DNA from: Hydrogenophaga taeniospiralis CCUG 15921
Lineage (GTDB): Bacteria > Pseudomonadota > Gammaproteobacteria > Burkholderiales > Burkholderiaceae_C
NCBI RefSeq assembly: GCF_001592305.1
Contig: NZ_BCWR01000004.1
Coordinates: 124,001-188,000, forward strand
Direction: 5' to 3'
Length of the DNA: 64,000 bases
A program made the translations under genes and the position numbers. The notes under the pieces were generated by a model. It worked only from the letters and a program-made list of their open reading frames with translations, searched no databases and was not told the origin of the DNA. Of the stretch, positions 23,936-33,424 are shown piece after piece. Position 1 is the stretch's first letter. Every line of letters begins with the position of its first letter.

Positions 23936-24700
23936 TCACACCTTCGAGAAGTCCGGCTTGCGGCGCTCCATGAAGGCGGTGAAGGCCTCCTTGGCCGCCG
24001 GCTCGCGCAGCATGCGGCCAAAGCTGGCGCCCTCTTCGGCCACCTGCGCCAGCACCTGTTCGGTCTGGCCTTTTTTCATGAGCCGTTTGGTCTCGATGAG
24101 CGAGCTCAGGGGCTTGGCGGCGAGCTTGCGCGCCACGGCCTGGGCGTAGCCCGCGGCTTCCAGCGGCGGCAGCACACGGTTGACCAGCCCCACCTCCAGC
24201 GCGGCCTCGGCCATGAAGGGCTCGCCCAGCAGCAGGGCTTCTGCGGCGCGGTGGTAACCCAGCATCTGCGGCACCAGCAGGCTGGAGGCCGCCTCGGGGC
24301 ACAGGCCCAGGTTCGCGAAGGGCATGGAGAACGCGGCGTTGTCGCCGGCGTAGACCAGATCGCAGTGGAACAGCAGGGTGGTGCCGATGCCCACGGCCGG
24401 GCCGCAGACGGCGGCGATGACGGGCTTGGGAAACAGCGCGATGCCGCGCAGGAAACGGAACACGGGCGAGTCCTGCGTGGCCGGTGGGGCGTTGAGGAAA
24501 TCGGCGATGTCGTTGCCGGCACTGAAGATGGCTTCGTGGCCCTGGAACACCACGCAGCGCACGGCCGGGTCGGCCTCGGTGGCTGCCAGCGCATCGGCCA
24601 GCGCGGCGTACATGGCGGCGGTGATGGAGTTCTTTTTGTCGGGGCGGTTGAAGGTCAGCGTGGTGACGCCGTCTTCGGTGTGGACGAGGATGTCGCTCAT
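23936..24700 (-). CDS. Enoyl-CoA hydratase/isomerase family protein
   Basis: A 254-residue crotonase-fold enzyme, probably hydrating or isomerising enoyl-CoA in fatty-acid or amino-acid breakdown. A-I-F-S-A-G-N-D-I-A-D-F at about residues 57-68 forms the oxyanion-hole segment. G-P-A-V-G-I-G-T-T-L-L at about 101-111 is the second. N-L-G-L-C-P-E-A-A-S-S at about 129-139 holds the acidic residue usual for enoyl-CoA isomerase-like members. The start MSDILVHTEDG at 24700 is typical. It stands alone between the LacI operon and the divergent patatin gene. Nothing beyond half-sites was seen in the flanking gaps. Confidence 0.92.
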   Translation of the reverse strand: MSDILVHTEDGVTTLTFNRPDKKNSITAAMYAALADALAATEADPAVRCVVFQGHEAIFSAGNDIADFLNAPPATQDSPVFRFLRGIALFPKPVIAAVCGPAVGIGTTLLFHCDLVYAGDNAAFSMPFANLGLCPEAASSLLVPQMLGYHRAAEALLLGEPFMAEAALEVGLVNRVLPPLEAAGYAQAVARKLAAKPLSSLIETKRLMKKGQTEQVLAQVAEEGASFGRMLREPAAKEAFTAFMERRKPDFSKV

Positions 24701-24927
24701 GAGGGGCCTGGATGGGTTGTGCGGGAAATCGCGGGCCCGGGGTCGGTGGGCCGACGGCCCGGGCGGGTGCGCAGGGCCGCCAAATTACCACGAACCGCCC
24801 GCCATGTCTGGAGTGCGCTGCCCACTGCGCGACAAGGCCCATGGCCGCGGCCTACACTTCGCGCAGGCGGGTTCACACCGCTGCCCGGGCCTCTCGCAGG
24901 CCGTGCCTTTCACGATAGGTGTCATCC

Positions 24928-27237
24928 ATGCCGCCCCCCCGTCCACCCTCCTTGTTCCGCTGCCTGAGCGCCGGCCTGCTGGCCCTGGGCCTGTGCCTGT
25001 GGCTGCCCACGCTGTCCCACGCGGCCGATCCGCAGCCGGCGGCCCAGGCCGCCCCCACCCCCAAGCGGCCCACGGTGGGTCTGGTGCTCTCCGGCGGCGG
25101 CGCGCGCGGCCTGTCGCACGTGGGCGTGCTCAAGGTACTGGAACAGGCGCAGGTGCCGGTGGACCTGATCGTGGGTACCTCGATGGGCGCGATCATCGGC
25201 GGGCTGTACGCCAGCGGCATGAGCGCCGACGAGCTCGAACACGAGATTCTGGCGCTGGAGTGGGGCGACCTGTTCGACCCGCGCGAGCCAAGGCAACTGC
25301 TGTCGCAGCGCCGCAAAGAGGAGGACTTCGAGTTCTCGCCGGTGCTGCGGCTGGGCTTTCGCAATGGCGAGTTCCGCCTGCCCAGCGGCGCGGTGTCCAC
25401 CCGCGCGCTGGAGGCCATGTTGCGCCGCTACACCCTGCCCACGCGCCACAAGGCCAGCTTCGACGGCCTGCCGATCCCGTTTCGCGCCGTGGCCACCGAC
25501 ATGGAGACCGGCCAGGCCGTGGTGATGGAACACGGCGACCTCGCCGCCGCGCTGCGCGCCAGCATGTCGGTGCCCGGGGTGTTCGCGCCGCTGGAGCTCG
25601 ACGGCCGCATCCTGGGCGACGGCGGGCTGGTGAACAACCTGCCCGTGGACGTGGCGCGGCGCATGGGCGCGGAAGTGGTGATCGCGGTGAACATCGGCAC
25701 ACCGCTGGCCGGGCGCGAAACCCTGGGCAACCTGCTGGGCATCACCACCCAGATGGTCAACATCCTGACCGAACAGAACGTGCAGGCCAGCATCGCCACG
25801 TTGACCAAGGACGACCTGCTGCTGCTGCCGCCCCTGGGCAAGATCACCTCGGCCGACTTCAACCGCGCGCCCGAGCTGGTGAAGATCGGCCACGACTACG
25901 CACAGTCGGTGCGCGAGGCGCTGAAGCGTTTCGCCGTGCCCCCGGCGCAGTACGCCGCCTGGGCCGCCCAGCGTCAGGCCATCGCCGACACCGGCCTGAC
26001 CCATGGTGGCCATGTGGGCGCACTGCGCTTCGAGGGCGTGGACGCCATGCGCGCGCAGCGCCTGTCGCGGCTGGTGCAGAGCGGACCCGATCAGGGCATC
26101 GACCTGCCGCAGATCGAGAGCGACCTGCAGCAGCTCGCGGCCACCGGCGACTACGAGCAGGTGGACTACCGGCTGGAGCGCATCGGCAGCCGCGTCGACG
26201 AGGCGCTGGTGATCCAGCTGCGCGAGAACAGCTGGGGCCCGAACTACGTGCGGCTCGGGCTGGACCTGCGCACCGATTTCGACGGCCAGGGCGCGTTCAA
26301 CCTGCGCCTGAGCCACAACCGCCACTGGGTCAACAGTGGCGGCGCCGAGTGGCGCAACCGCTTCCAGTTGGGCGAGACGCTGGGCGCGTTCACCGAGTTC
26401 TACCAGCCGCTGGACCGCCGGGCCAACTGGTTCGTGGCGACCTGGGCCGACGCCAGCCTGAAGCGCGTCGAACTCTACGACACCCATGGCGACGCGGTGG
26501 CCACCGGCAAGCGCCGCGGGGTGCAGGCCGGTGTCGACGTCGGATGGCCGATCGGTCTGCAAGGCCACCTGGGCGAGTTCCGGCTGGGGTTGACCGGCAG
26601 TGCCCGGCGCGCCGAACCGGAGCTGGTGAGCGCCAGCGTGGTGGACCAGACCACCGGCCTGAGCACGCAGCGCTGGCGCGAGGGGGGCGTGCGCATGGCG
26701 CTGATCTCCGACCAGCTGGACCACGCCAACTTCCCCTCGGCCGGGCACCGGATCAAGGGCGACCTGATGGTGGGCCGGCGCAACGCCGAAGGCGTCGTCG
26801 GCACCGATTTCGTCCGGCTCGACAGCACGTTCAACGCGGTGGGTTCGTGGGGCCCCCACACCCTGAACGCCGGTGCGCGCCTGGGCTACGCCAACCAGAT
26901 CCCGCTGGGCGCGCTCGACGAATATTCGCTCGGCGGTTTCCAGCAGCTCTCGGGCTATCGCGTGGGCCAGGTGACCGGCAACTACCTGTTGTTTGGCCGC
27001 CTGACCTACTACCGCCGCATGCCCTGGAACGTCGGGGTGGCGCGTGCGCTGTTCGCGGGCGGCTCGCTGGAAGTGGGCAACGCCTGGGCCGACCGGCACG
27101 ACATCGGCCTCAAGGGCCTGCGCACCGGCTCCAGCCTGTTCGTGGGCGCGGACACCGGCGTCGGCCCGTTCTACCTTAGCCTGGTGCACGCCGCGCGCGG
27201 CTACACCGGGCTGTACCTGCTGCTGGGGAGGCCGTAG
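24928..27237 (+). CDS. Patatin-like phospholipase with POTRA and outer-membrane beta-barrel (PlpD-like, type Vd secretion)
   Basis: A 769-residue exported protein. The signal peptide (residues 1-32) ends L-P-T-L-S-H-A-A. The patatin lipase domain follows at about 45-250. It shows oxyanion motif GGGARGLSHVGVL, nucleophile motif G-T-S-M-G-A with Ser at about 90, and catalytic dyad Asp in L-G-D-G-G-L-V-N-N. A POTRA-like segment (LRFEGVDAMRAQRLSRLVQ) precedes a C-terminal BamA/TamA-like barrel of about 350 residues ending A-A-R-G-Y-T-G-L-Y-L-L-L-G-R-P. This is the architecture of Pseudomonas PlpD, whose passenger is a surface or secreted lipase. The protein is expected in the outer membrane. ATG 24928 follows a weak AGGT; GTG 24919 is an alternative. 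Confidence 0.93.
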   Translation: MPPPRPPSLFRCLSAGLLALGLCLWLPTLSHAADPQPAAQAAPTPKRPTVGLVLSGGGARGLSHVGVLKVLEQAQVPVDLIVGTSMGAIIGGLYASGMSADELEHEILALEWGDLFDPREPRQLLSQRRKEEDFEFSPVLRLGFRNGEFRLPSGAVSTRALEAMLRRYTLPTRHKASFDGLPIPFRAVATDMETGQAVVMEHGDLAAALRASMSVPGVFAPLELDGRILGDGGLVNNLPVDVARRMGAEVVIAVNIGTPLAGRETLGNLLGITTQMVNILTEQNVQASIATLTKDDLLLLPPLGKITSADFNRAPELVKIGHDYAQSVREALKRFAVPPAQYAAWAAQRQAIADTGLTHGGHVGALRFEGVDAMRAQRLSRLVQSGPDQGIDLPQIESDLQQLAATGDYEQVDYRLERIGSRVDEALVIQLRENSWGPNYVRLGLDLRTDFDGQGAFNLRLSHNRHWVNSGGAEWRNRFQLGETLGAFTEFYQPLDRRANWFVATWADASLKRVELYDTHGDAVATGKRRGVQAGVDVGWPIGLQGHLGEFRLGLTGSARRAEPELVSASVVDQTTGLSTQRWREGGVRMALISDQLDHANFPSAGHRIKGDLMVGRRNAEGVVGTDFVRLDSTFNAVGSWGPHTLNAGARLGYANQIPLGALDEYSLGGFQQLSGYRVGQVTGNYLLFGRLTYYRRMPWNVGVARALFAGGSLEVGNAWADRHDIGLKGLRTGSSLFVGADTGVGPFYLSLVHAARGYTGLYLLLGRP

Positions 27238-27311
27238 GGCCGAAGCACTGGTGGTACAGCGGCTAGCACTGCGTTGAGAACGCTTGGCGGAGCGCAGTGC
27301 CCCAACCCAGG

Positions 27312-27399
27312 GACACCGCGGAACCGGCTTTGCCGGGCCGCTGGTGTCCGCCCCCTTTGAAGGGGGTGACGCGCTGCCAGCGCGGCGCGGGGGTGGGTC
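27312..27399 (-). repeat. Gene-end repeat, copy 1 (about 80 bp, nested hairpins)
   Basis: This copy ends 1 base before the thiolase stop codon at 27401, so the repeat follows the gene on the minus strand. Visible hairpins are CCGGCTTTGCCGG and CCCCCTTTGAAGGGGG. It belongs to a dispersed family with further copies at 28631, 34381, 37463, 38568, 53633 and 53753. Confidence 0.85.
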
Positions 27400-27400
27400 G

Positions 27401-28606
27401 TCAGACCCTTTCAAACACTCCCGCGGCGCCCTGCCCCATGCCCACGCACATCGTGACCATGCCGTACTTCTTGTTGTGGCGACGCAGCGCATGCACCACC
27501 GTGGCCGAGCGGATGGCGCCGGTGGCGCCCAGCGGATGACCCAGCGCGATGGCGCCACCCATGGGGTTGACCTTGGCCGGGTCCAGGCCCAGGGTATTCA
27601 TCACCGCGAGCGACTGGGCCGCGAAGGCCTCGTTGAGCTCGAACCAGTCGATGTCGTCCTGCTTCAGGCCCGCGTTCTTCAGCGCGGCCGGGATCGCTTC
27701 CACCGGGCCGATGCCCATGAGGTGGGGCGGCACGCCGCGCGAGGCGTAGCTCACGAAGCGGGCCAGCGGCGTGAGGTTGTAGCGCTTCAAGGCGGCCTCG
27801 CTCACCAGGATCAGCGCGCCGGCGCCGTCGCTGGTCTGCGAGCTGTTGCCGGCGGTCACCGAGCCGCGCGCGGCGAACACGGTGCGCAGCTTGGCCAGGC
27901 CTTCGAGCGAGGTGTCGGGGCGCGCGCCTTCGTCCAGGCTGATGATGCGGCTGCGGGTGGCGACCTCGGCGGTCTCCAGGTCCACGCTGCGCTCGGTCAC
28001 TTCCACCGGCGTGATCTCGTCGGTGAACTCGCCGTTCTTCATGGCCAGCACGGCGCGCTGGTGCGACTGCACCGCAAACGCGTCCTGCGCGTCGCGCGAG
28101 ACTTTCCACTGCTGGGCCACCTTCTCGGCGGTCAGGCCCATGCCGTAGGCGATGCCGTACTTCTCGACATCGTCGGTGTTGGCAAAGATCGCGGGCGAGA
28201 GGCTGGGCGCGTTGCCCATCATGGGCACCATGCTCATGCTCTCGGTGCCGGCGGCGATCATCACGTCGGCCTCGCCGACGCGGATGCGGTCGGCCGCCAT
28301 CTGCACGGCCGACAGGCCAGAGGCACAGAAGCGGTTGACGGTGATGCCACCCACCGAGTTGGGCAGGCCGGCCAGGATGGCGCCAATGCGCGCCACGTTC
28401 AGGCCCTGCTGCGCCTCGGGGATGGCGCAACCGCAGATCACGTCTTCCACGGCCTTCGGATCCAGGCCCGGCACCTGGGCCATGGCCGAACGCAGGGCGT
28501 AGGCCAGCAGGTCGTCCGGGCGCAGGTGCTTGAACGAACCCTTGTGGGAACGGCCGATGGGGGTGCGGGTAGCGGCGACGATGTAGGCGTCTTGAATCTG
28601 TTTCAT
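27401..28606 (-). CDS. Acetyl-CoA C-acyltransferase (thiolase, FadA-like)
   Basis: Cleaves 3-ketoacyl-CoA with CoA in the last step of beta-oxidation. It has 401 residues. The active-site Cys lies in N-R-F-C-A-S-G-L-S-A-V at about 92. The second region is W-F-E-L-N-E-A-F-A-A-Q-S and the C-terminal signature N-P-M-G-G-A-I-A-L-G-H-P-L-G-A-T-G. The final Cys is in M-C-V-G-M-G-Q-G-A-A. It is last in the TetR-controlled operon, 103 bases after the FadB-like gene; a gene-end repeat lies between the two genes. Confidence 0.96.
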   Translation of the reverse strand: MKQIQDAYIVAATRTPIGRSHKGSFKHLRPDDLLAYALRSAMAQVPGLDPKAVEDVICGCAIPEAQQGLNVARIGAILAGLPNSVGGITVNRFCASGLSAVQMAADRIRVGEADVMIAAGTESMSMVPMMGNAPSLSPAIFANTDDVEKYGIAYGMGLTAEKVAQQWKVSRDAQDAFAVQSHQRAVLAMKNGEFTDEITPVEVTERSVDLETAEVATRSRIISLDEGARPDTSLEGLAKLRTVFAARGSVTAGNSSQTSDGAGALILVSEAALKRYNLTPLARFVSYASRGVPPHLMGIGPVEAIPAALKNAGLKQDDIDWFELNEAFAAQSLAVMNTLGLDPAKVNPMGGAIALGHPLGATGAIRSATVVHALRRHNKKYGMVTMCVGMGQGAAGVFERV

Positions 28607-28630
28607 GTTGACTCCAAAAGTGTCTTGTCC

Positions 28631-28709
28631 AGAACACCGCGGAACCGGCTTGGCCGGGCCGCTGGTGTTGCCCCCTGGAGGGGGTTGCGCAAAGCGCGGC
28701 GGGGGTGGG
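28631..28709 (-). repeat. Gene-end repeat, copy 2
   Basis: This copy abuts the stop codon of the FadB-like gene (28710). Hairpins CCGGCTTGGCCGG and CCCCCTGGAGGGGG are visible. It lies inside an operon, between two genes that should be cotranscribed, so it may tune transcript stability or read-through rather than end transcription fully. Confidence 0.85.
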
Positions 28710-31109
28710 TCAATTCCGTACCGGCTTGCCGGTATTGAGCATCCCCAGAATCCGCTCCTGCGTCTTCGCATGCACGATCAACGAGCAGAACGCGCGGCGC
28801 TCCAGCGTCATCAGGTAGTCCTCGTTCACCAGCGTGCCAGGCTCCACGTCGCCGCCCGTCACCACGTTCGCGATCAGCGAAGCGATGTGGAAGTCGTGCT
28901 GGCTGATGAAGCCGCCGTCGCGCATGTTGACCAAACTACCGAGGATCGTCGCCTTGCCGTCGCGACCGGCCACCGGGAACAGGCGCTTGTGCGGTGCGCG
29001 GTAGCCGCCGTTGAACAGGCTCTTCGCTTCGCTGATGGCCACGAACAGCAGCTCGTCCTTGTGCGGCACGATCACGTCGGAGTGCAGCACGTAGCCCAGC
29101 TTGCGGGATTCCAGAGCGCTCGTGCCCACCTTGGCCATGGCCGCGGCGGTGAAGCCTTCGGTCAGGAAGGGCAGCAGGTCTTTGCCGGTCGAGGTCTCGG
29201 CGTTTTCGGCCGCGCGGCGGGCGATGTAGGTGAGACCACCGGCACCGGGCACCAGGCCCACACCCACTTCCACCAGACCGATGTAGCTCTCCATGTGCAC
29301 CACGCGGCGCGCGCTGTACACGGCCAGTTCGCAGCCACCGCCCAGGGCCAGGCCACGCACGGCCGACACCACCGGCACATTCGCATAGCGCAGGCGCAGC
29401 ATGGTCTGCTGCATGAAGCCTTCGGCGTCTTCGATGGCGCTCACGCCCACCGCCATGAAGGCCGGCAACATGGCCTGCAGGTCCGCGCCGGCGCTGAAGG
29501 GCTCGTCGCCCGACCACACGACCAGGCCCTGGTACTCCTTTTCCGCCAGGTCGATGGCGGCCATCAGGCCCTCGCACACGTCGGGGCTGATGGCGTGCAT
29601 CTTGGTCTTGATGCTGGCGATCAGCACGTCACCGTCGAGTGACCAGATGCGGATGGCGTCGTTCTCTTCGATGGTGGTGCCAGCGGTCTCGAACTTCGGC
29701 CCGGCCTCGCCCAGCAGCAGCTCGGGGAAGTGCTGGCGCTGGTACACCGGTAGTTGCAGGCGGCCCTGGAACTCGCCCTTGGAGGGGTTCCAAGAACCCT
29801 GCGCGGTGTGCACGCCACCGGCTTCGGCCACCGGGCCTTTGAACACCCACTCGGGCAGCGGCGCTGTGCTCAGCGCCTTGCCCGCGGCTATGTCTTCCTG
29901 AATCATCTTTGCCACTTCGAGCCAGCCGGCTTCCTGCCAGAGTTCGAACGGACCCTGCTTCATGCCGAAGCCCCAGCGCATGGCCTGGTCCACATCGCGC
30001 GCGGTCTCGGCGATGGTGGCCAGATGCACGGCGGCGTAGTGGAAGCTGTTGCGCAGGATCGCCCAGAGGAACTGGCCCTGCGGGCCTTCGGCGTTGCGCA
30101 GCAGCTTCAGGCGCTCGGCGGCCGGGCGCTTGAGCATGCGGCCGTAGACCTCGTCGGCCTTCTCGCCGGCGGGCACGTATTCGCCGCTGGCCAGATCGAA
30201 GCGCTGGATGTCGCGGCCCACTTTCTTGAAGAAGCCGGCCTTGGCCTTCTGGCCCAGGTTCCCCATCTCGATCAGCTTCTTCAGTACAGGCGGCGTGCCG
30301 AAGCTGCCGTAGAACGGGTCGGTGCTGTCGTCCAGGTTGTCCTGCAGCGTCTTGACCACGTGGGCCATGGTGTCCAGACCCACCACGTCGGCGGTGCGGA
30401 AGGTGCCGCTGCTGGCACGGCCCAGGCGCTTGCCGGTGAGGTCGTCCACCACGTCGTAGGTGAGGCCGAAGTTCTCCACCTCTTTCATCGTGGCCAGCAT
30501 GCCGGCGATGCCGATGCGGTTGGCCACGAAGTTGGGCGTGTCCTTGGCGCGCACCACGCCCTTGCCCAGACCGCTGGTGACGAAGGTTTCGAGATCGTCG
30601 AGGATCTGCGGCTCGGTGGTGGGCGTGGCGATCAGCTCCACCAGCGTCATGTAGCGCGGCGGGTTGAAGAAGTGGATGCCGCAGAAGCGCGGCTTGATCG
30701 CTTCGGGCAGCACTTCGGACAGCTTGGTGATCGACAGGCCCGAGGTGTTGGACGCGACGATGGCGTGCGGCGCGATGAAGGGCGCGATCTTGGTGTACAG
30801 GTCGAGTTTCCAGTCCATGCGCTCGGCGATGGCCTCGATGATCAGGTCGCAGTCTTTCAACTGCTCCATGTGCTCTTCGTAGTTGGCCTGGCCGATCAGG
30901 TCGGCGTCGGCCGCCACGCCCAAGGGCGAGGGCTTGAGCTTCTTGAGGTTCTCGACCGCGCGGGTGACGATGCCGTTTTTGTGGCCTTCCTTGGCAGGAA
31001 GATCGAACAGCACCACGGGGACCTTGACGTTGACCAGGTGCGCGGCAATCTGCGCACCCATCACGCCCGCGCCGAGCACGGCGACTTTTTTCACTTGAAA
31101 TCGGTTCAT
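28710..31109 (-). CDS. 3-Hydroxyacyl-CoA dehydrogenase/enoyl-CoA hydratase (FadB-like, dehydrogenase domain first)
   Basis: A bifunctional beta-oxidation enzyme of 799 residues. The NAD-binding hydroxyacyl-CoA dehydrogenase domain comes first (V-A-V-L-G-A-G-V-M-G-A-Q-I-A-A, about residues 8-22; G-I-H-F-F-N-P-P-R-Y-M; D-T-P-N-F-V-A-N-R-I-G). The crotonase domain comes last (F-S-A-G-A-D-L-Q-A-M at about 540-549, and A-V-R-G-L-A-L-G-G-G-C-E-L-A). This domain order is the reverse of E. coli FadB and is common in Burkholderiales. ATG 31109 starts M-N-R-F-Q-V-K-K; a frame open to 31277 is not coding. It lies 31 bases downstream of the DUF2147 gene. Confidence 0.96.
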   Translation of the reverse strand: MNRFQVKKVAVLGAGVMGAQIAAHLVNVKVPVVLFDLPAKEGHKNGIVTRAVENLKKLKPSPLGVAADADLIGQANYEEHMEQLKDCDLIIEAIAERMDWKLDLYTKIAPFIAPHAIVASNTSGLSITKLSEVLPEAIKPRFCGIHFFNPPRYMTLVELIATPTTEPQILDDLETFVTSGLGKGVVRAKDTPNFVANRIGIAGMLATMKEVENFGLTYDVVDDLTGKRLGRASSGTFRTADVVGLDTMAHVVKTLQDNLDDSTDPFYGSFGTPPVLKKLIEMGNLGQKAKAGFFKKVGRDIQRFDLASGEYVPAGEKADEVYGRMLKRPAAERLKLLRNAEGPQGQFLWAILRNSFHYAAVHLATIAETARDVDQAMRWGFGMKQGPFELWQEAGWLEVAKMIQEDIAAGKALSTAPLPEWVFKGPVAEAGGVHTAQGSWNPSKGEFQGRLQLPVYQRQHFPELLLGEAGPKFETAGTTIEENDAIRIWSLDGDVLIASIKTKMHAISPDVCEGLMAAIDLAEKEYQGLVVWSGDEPFSAGADLQAMLPAFMAVGVSAIEDAEGFMQQTMLRLRYANVPVVSAVRGLALGGGCELAVYSARRVVHMESYIGLVEVGVGLVPGAGGLTYIARRAAENAETSTGKDLLPFLTEGFTAAAMAKVGTSALESRKLGYVLHSDVIVPHKDELLFVAISEAKSLFNGGYRAPHKRLFPVAGRDGKATILGSLVNMRDGGFISQHDFHIASLIANVVTGGDVEPGTLVNEDYLMTLERRAFCSLIVHAKTQERILGMLNTGKPVRN

Positions 31110-31140
31110 TGGTTTTCCATGAAAGGGAAAGGACTCGCGT

Positions 31141-31578
31141 TCACTCCACGCGCAGCCAGACTTGCGTGCGGTAGAACGGGCCGATGTAACCGCGCATCTC
31201 CAGCCTCTTGCCGCCGTCGACCGGCTTGAGGCGCGTGCGGTAGACCTTGCCGTTGTTCGGGTCGACGATGTCGCCACCGTCGTAAATGGCCTTGTCGTCG
31301 GCGTTCTGCTTGAGGTTGCGCAGGATGGTCATGCCCAGCACCGGCTTGCCTTTGCGTTCGTCGGTGCAGTCTTCGCAGACCGCATCGGGCTTGGTGTCCG
31401 GGTCGAGCAGTTTTTCGATGTGGCCGGAGAAGACACCGTTGTTGTCCGTAATGCGAACCAGCGACTTCTCCTTCTTGGTGTCGTCATCGATGGTTTTCCA
31501 CAGGCCCACCGGCGTCGTCTGCGCGAAGGCAGACACGGCGGCCAGGCTCAGCGATGCGATCAGGGTCGTCTTCTTCAT
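31141..31578 (-). CDS. DUF2147 exported protein
   Basis: A 145-residue protein with a signal peptide (MKKTTLIASLSLAAVSAFAQ) and a DUF2147 domain. V-G-L-W-K-T-I-D-D-D at about 27-36 is the family's opening, followed by Y-D-G-G-D-I-V-D-P-N-N-G-K-V-Y and ending Y-R-T-Q-V-W-L-R-V. A pair of Cys lies in V-C-E-D-C-T-D. Its function is unknown; the position between the acyl-CoA dehydrogenase and FadB-like genes is conserved-looking. An alternative start ATG 31587 overlaps the dehydrogenase stop as ATGA; ATG 31578 gives the cleaner signal peptide. Confidence 0.88.
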   Translation of the reverse strand: MKKTTLIASLSLAAVSAFAQTTPVGLWKTIDDDTKKEKSLVRITDNNGVFSGHIEKLLDPDTKPDAVCEDCTDERKGKPVLGMTILRNLKQNADDKAIYDGGDIVDPNNGKVYRTRLKPVDGGKRLEMRGYIGPFYRTQVWLRVE

Positions 31579-31583
31579 GGCGG

Positions 31584-33380
31584 TCATGCCAGTGCCGCGT
31601 CCGTGTCCATGAGCACCTTGCTGCCCGCACGCGCCGTGCGCATCAGCGTCGCGGTCTCGGGGAACAGCTTGGCGAAGTAGAAACGCGCGGTCTGCAGCTT
31701 GGCCACGTAGAACGGGTCGGTGTTGCCAGCGGCGATCTCGCGCAGCGCCACCTGTGCCATGCGGGCCCAGAAGTAGCCGAACACCAAGTGGCCGGCCACG
31801 CGCAGGTAGTCCACCGCGGCGGCGCCCACTTCGTCGGCGTTCTGCAGGCCCTTGAAGCCGATCTCGGTGGTGAACTTGGTGATCTGCTCGCCGAGCACGG
31901 CCAGCGGGTTGATGAACTCGGCCATTTTCTCGTTGACGCCCTCTTCCATCACCAGCGCGCCCACCAGCTTGCCGAACTTCTTGAGCGTGGCGCCGTTGTT
32001 GCCCAGCACCTTGCGGCCCAGCAGGTCCAGGCTCTGGATGGTGTTGGTGCCTTCGTAGATCATGTTGATGCGGGCATCGCGCACGAACTGCTCCATGCCC
32101 CATTCCTTGATGTAGCCGTGACCGCCAAACACCTGCTGGCACATCGTGGCGGCGTTGTAGCCGTTGTCGGTCAGGAAGGCCTTGGTGATGGGCGTGAGCA
32201 GCGAGAGCATCTCGTCGCTGTCCTTGCGCACTTTTTCGTCCGGGTGGTTGTGCGCCTTTTCCAGCAACACCGAGCTGTAGATGGCCAGTGCGCGGCCGCC
32301 TTCGGCGTAGGCCTTGGCCGTGAGCAGCATGCGGCGCACGTCGGGGTGCACGATGATCGGATCGGCCGGCTTGTCCTTGGCCTTGGGTCCGGTCAGGCTG
32401 CGCATCTGGATGCGGTCCTTGGCGTAGGCCAGGGCGTTCTGGTAAGCCACTTCGGTCAGGCCCAGCGACTGGTTGCCCACGCCCAGGCGCGCCGCGTTCA
32501 TCATCACGAACATGGCCTGCATGCCCTTGTTGGGCTGGCCCACCATGGTGCCGATAGCACCATCGATCACGATCTGTGCGGTGGCGTTGCCGTGAATGCC
32601 CATCTTGTGCTCCAGGCCACCGCAATAGATGCCATTGCGCTCACCCAGGCTGCCGTCGGCCTTGACGTGGAATTTCGGCACGATGAACAGGCTCACACCC
32701 TTGATGCCGGGAGGCGCGTCGGGCAGGCGGGCCAGCACCAGGTGGATGATGTTGTCGGCCATGTCGTGTTCACCGGCGCTGATGAAGATCTTGTTGCCGG
32801 TGATCTTGTAGGTGCCGTCGGCCAGGGGTTCGGCCTTGGTGCGCATCAGGCCCAGGTCGGTGCCGCAGTGCGGCTCGGTCAGGCACATGGTGCCGGTCCA
32901 CTCGCCGCTGGTCATCTTGGGCAGGTAGGTGTCTTTCTGCGCGTCGGTGCCGTAGGTATGCAGCGCGGCGTAGGCGCCGTGGGTGAGGCCGGGGTACATG
33001 GTCCAGGCCTGGTTGGCCGAGTTCATCATCTCGTACAGACACTGGTTGACCACCAGCGGCAGGCCCTGGCCGCCGTAGGCCGGGTCACAACTCAGTGCGG
33101 CCCAGCCGCCTTCCACGTAGGTCTTGTAGGCCGCCTTGAAACCGGTCGGGGTCTTGACCTCGTGGGTGGTCTTGTCGAGCGTGCAGCCTTCGGTGTCACC
33201 GCTGATGTTCAGCGGGAAGATCACCTGCGATGCGAACTTGCCGGCTTCTTCGAGCACCGCGTTGATGGTCTCGGCGTCCACCTCGGCGTGCTGGGGCATG
33301 CTCTGGAATTCGGCGCTCACGTTGAGCACTTCGTGCATCACGAACTGCATGTCGCGCAGGGGCGGGTTGTAGACGGGCAT
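31584..33380 (-). CDS. Acyl-CoA dehydrogenase (about 600-residue, DmdC/FadE-like type)
   Basis: FAD-dependent first step of beta-oxidation. It has 598 residues, longer than the classic 380-residue type because of an extra C-terminal domain. Signatures are M-C-L-T-E-P-H-C-G-T-D-L-G at about 160-172, I-F-I-S-A-G-E-H-D-M at about 194-203, and Q-Q-V-F-G-G-H-G-Y-I-K-E at about 415-426. I-Y-E-G-T-N-T-I-Q at about 441-449 places the catalytic Glu. It sits directly downstream of the TetR regulator (44 bases), with a good GGAGACC site before ATG 33380. It heads the metabolic part of the operon. Confidence 0.96.
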   Translation of the reverse strand: MPVYNPPLRDMQFVMHEVLNVSAEFQSMPQHAEVDAETINAVLEEAGKFASQVIFPLNISGDTEGCTLDKTTHEVKTPTGFKAAYKTYVEGGWAALSCDPAYGGQGLPLVVNQCLYEMMNSANQAWTMYPGLTHGAYAALHTYGTDAQKDTYLPKMTSGEWTGTMCLTEPHCGTDLGLMRTKAEPLADGTYKITGNKIFISAGEHDMADNIIHLVLARLPDAPPGIKGVSLFIVPKFHVKADGSLGERNGIYCGGLEHKMGIHGNATAQIVIDGAIGTMVGQPNKGMQAMFVMMNAARLGVGNQSLGLTEVAYQNALAYAKDRIQMRSLTGPKAKDKPADPIIVHPDVRRMLLTAKAYAEGGRALAIYSSVLLEKAHNHPDEKVRKDSDEMLSLLTPITKAFLTDNGYNAATMCQQVFGGHGYIKEWGMEQFVRDARINMIYEGTNTIQSLDLLGRKVLGNNGATLKKFGKLVGALVMEEGVNEKMAEFINPLAVLGEQITKFTTEIGFKGLQNADEVGAAAVDYLRVAGHLVFGYFWARMAQVALREIAAGNTDPFYVAKLQTARFYFAKLFPETATLMRTARAGSKVLMDTDAALA

Positions 33381-33424
33381 GGATCGGTCTCCTGTGGTGG
33401 GAATGGGCAAAAAGGCGAAAGTCG

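Noticed and set aside
24922-27558. Very long open frame (878 codons) antisense to the patatin/barrel gene
   Set aside because: It is low-complexity His/Gln/Ala/Arg-rich, matches no family, and lies opposite a gene with clear catalytic motifs and signal peptide. High GC produces such shadow frames.
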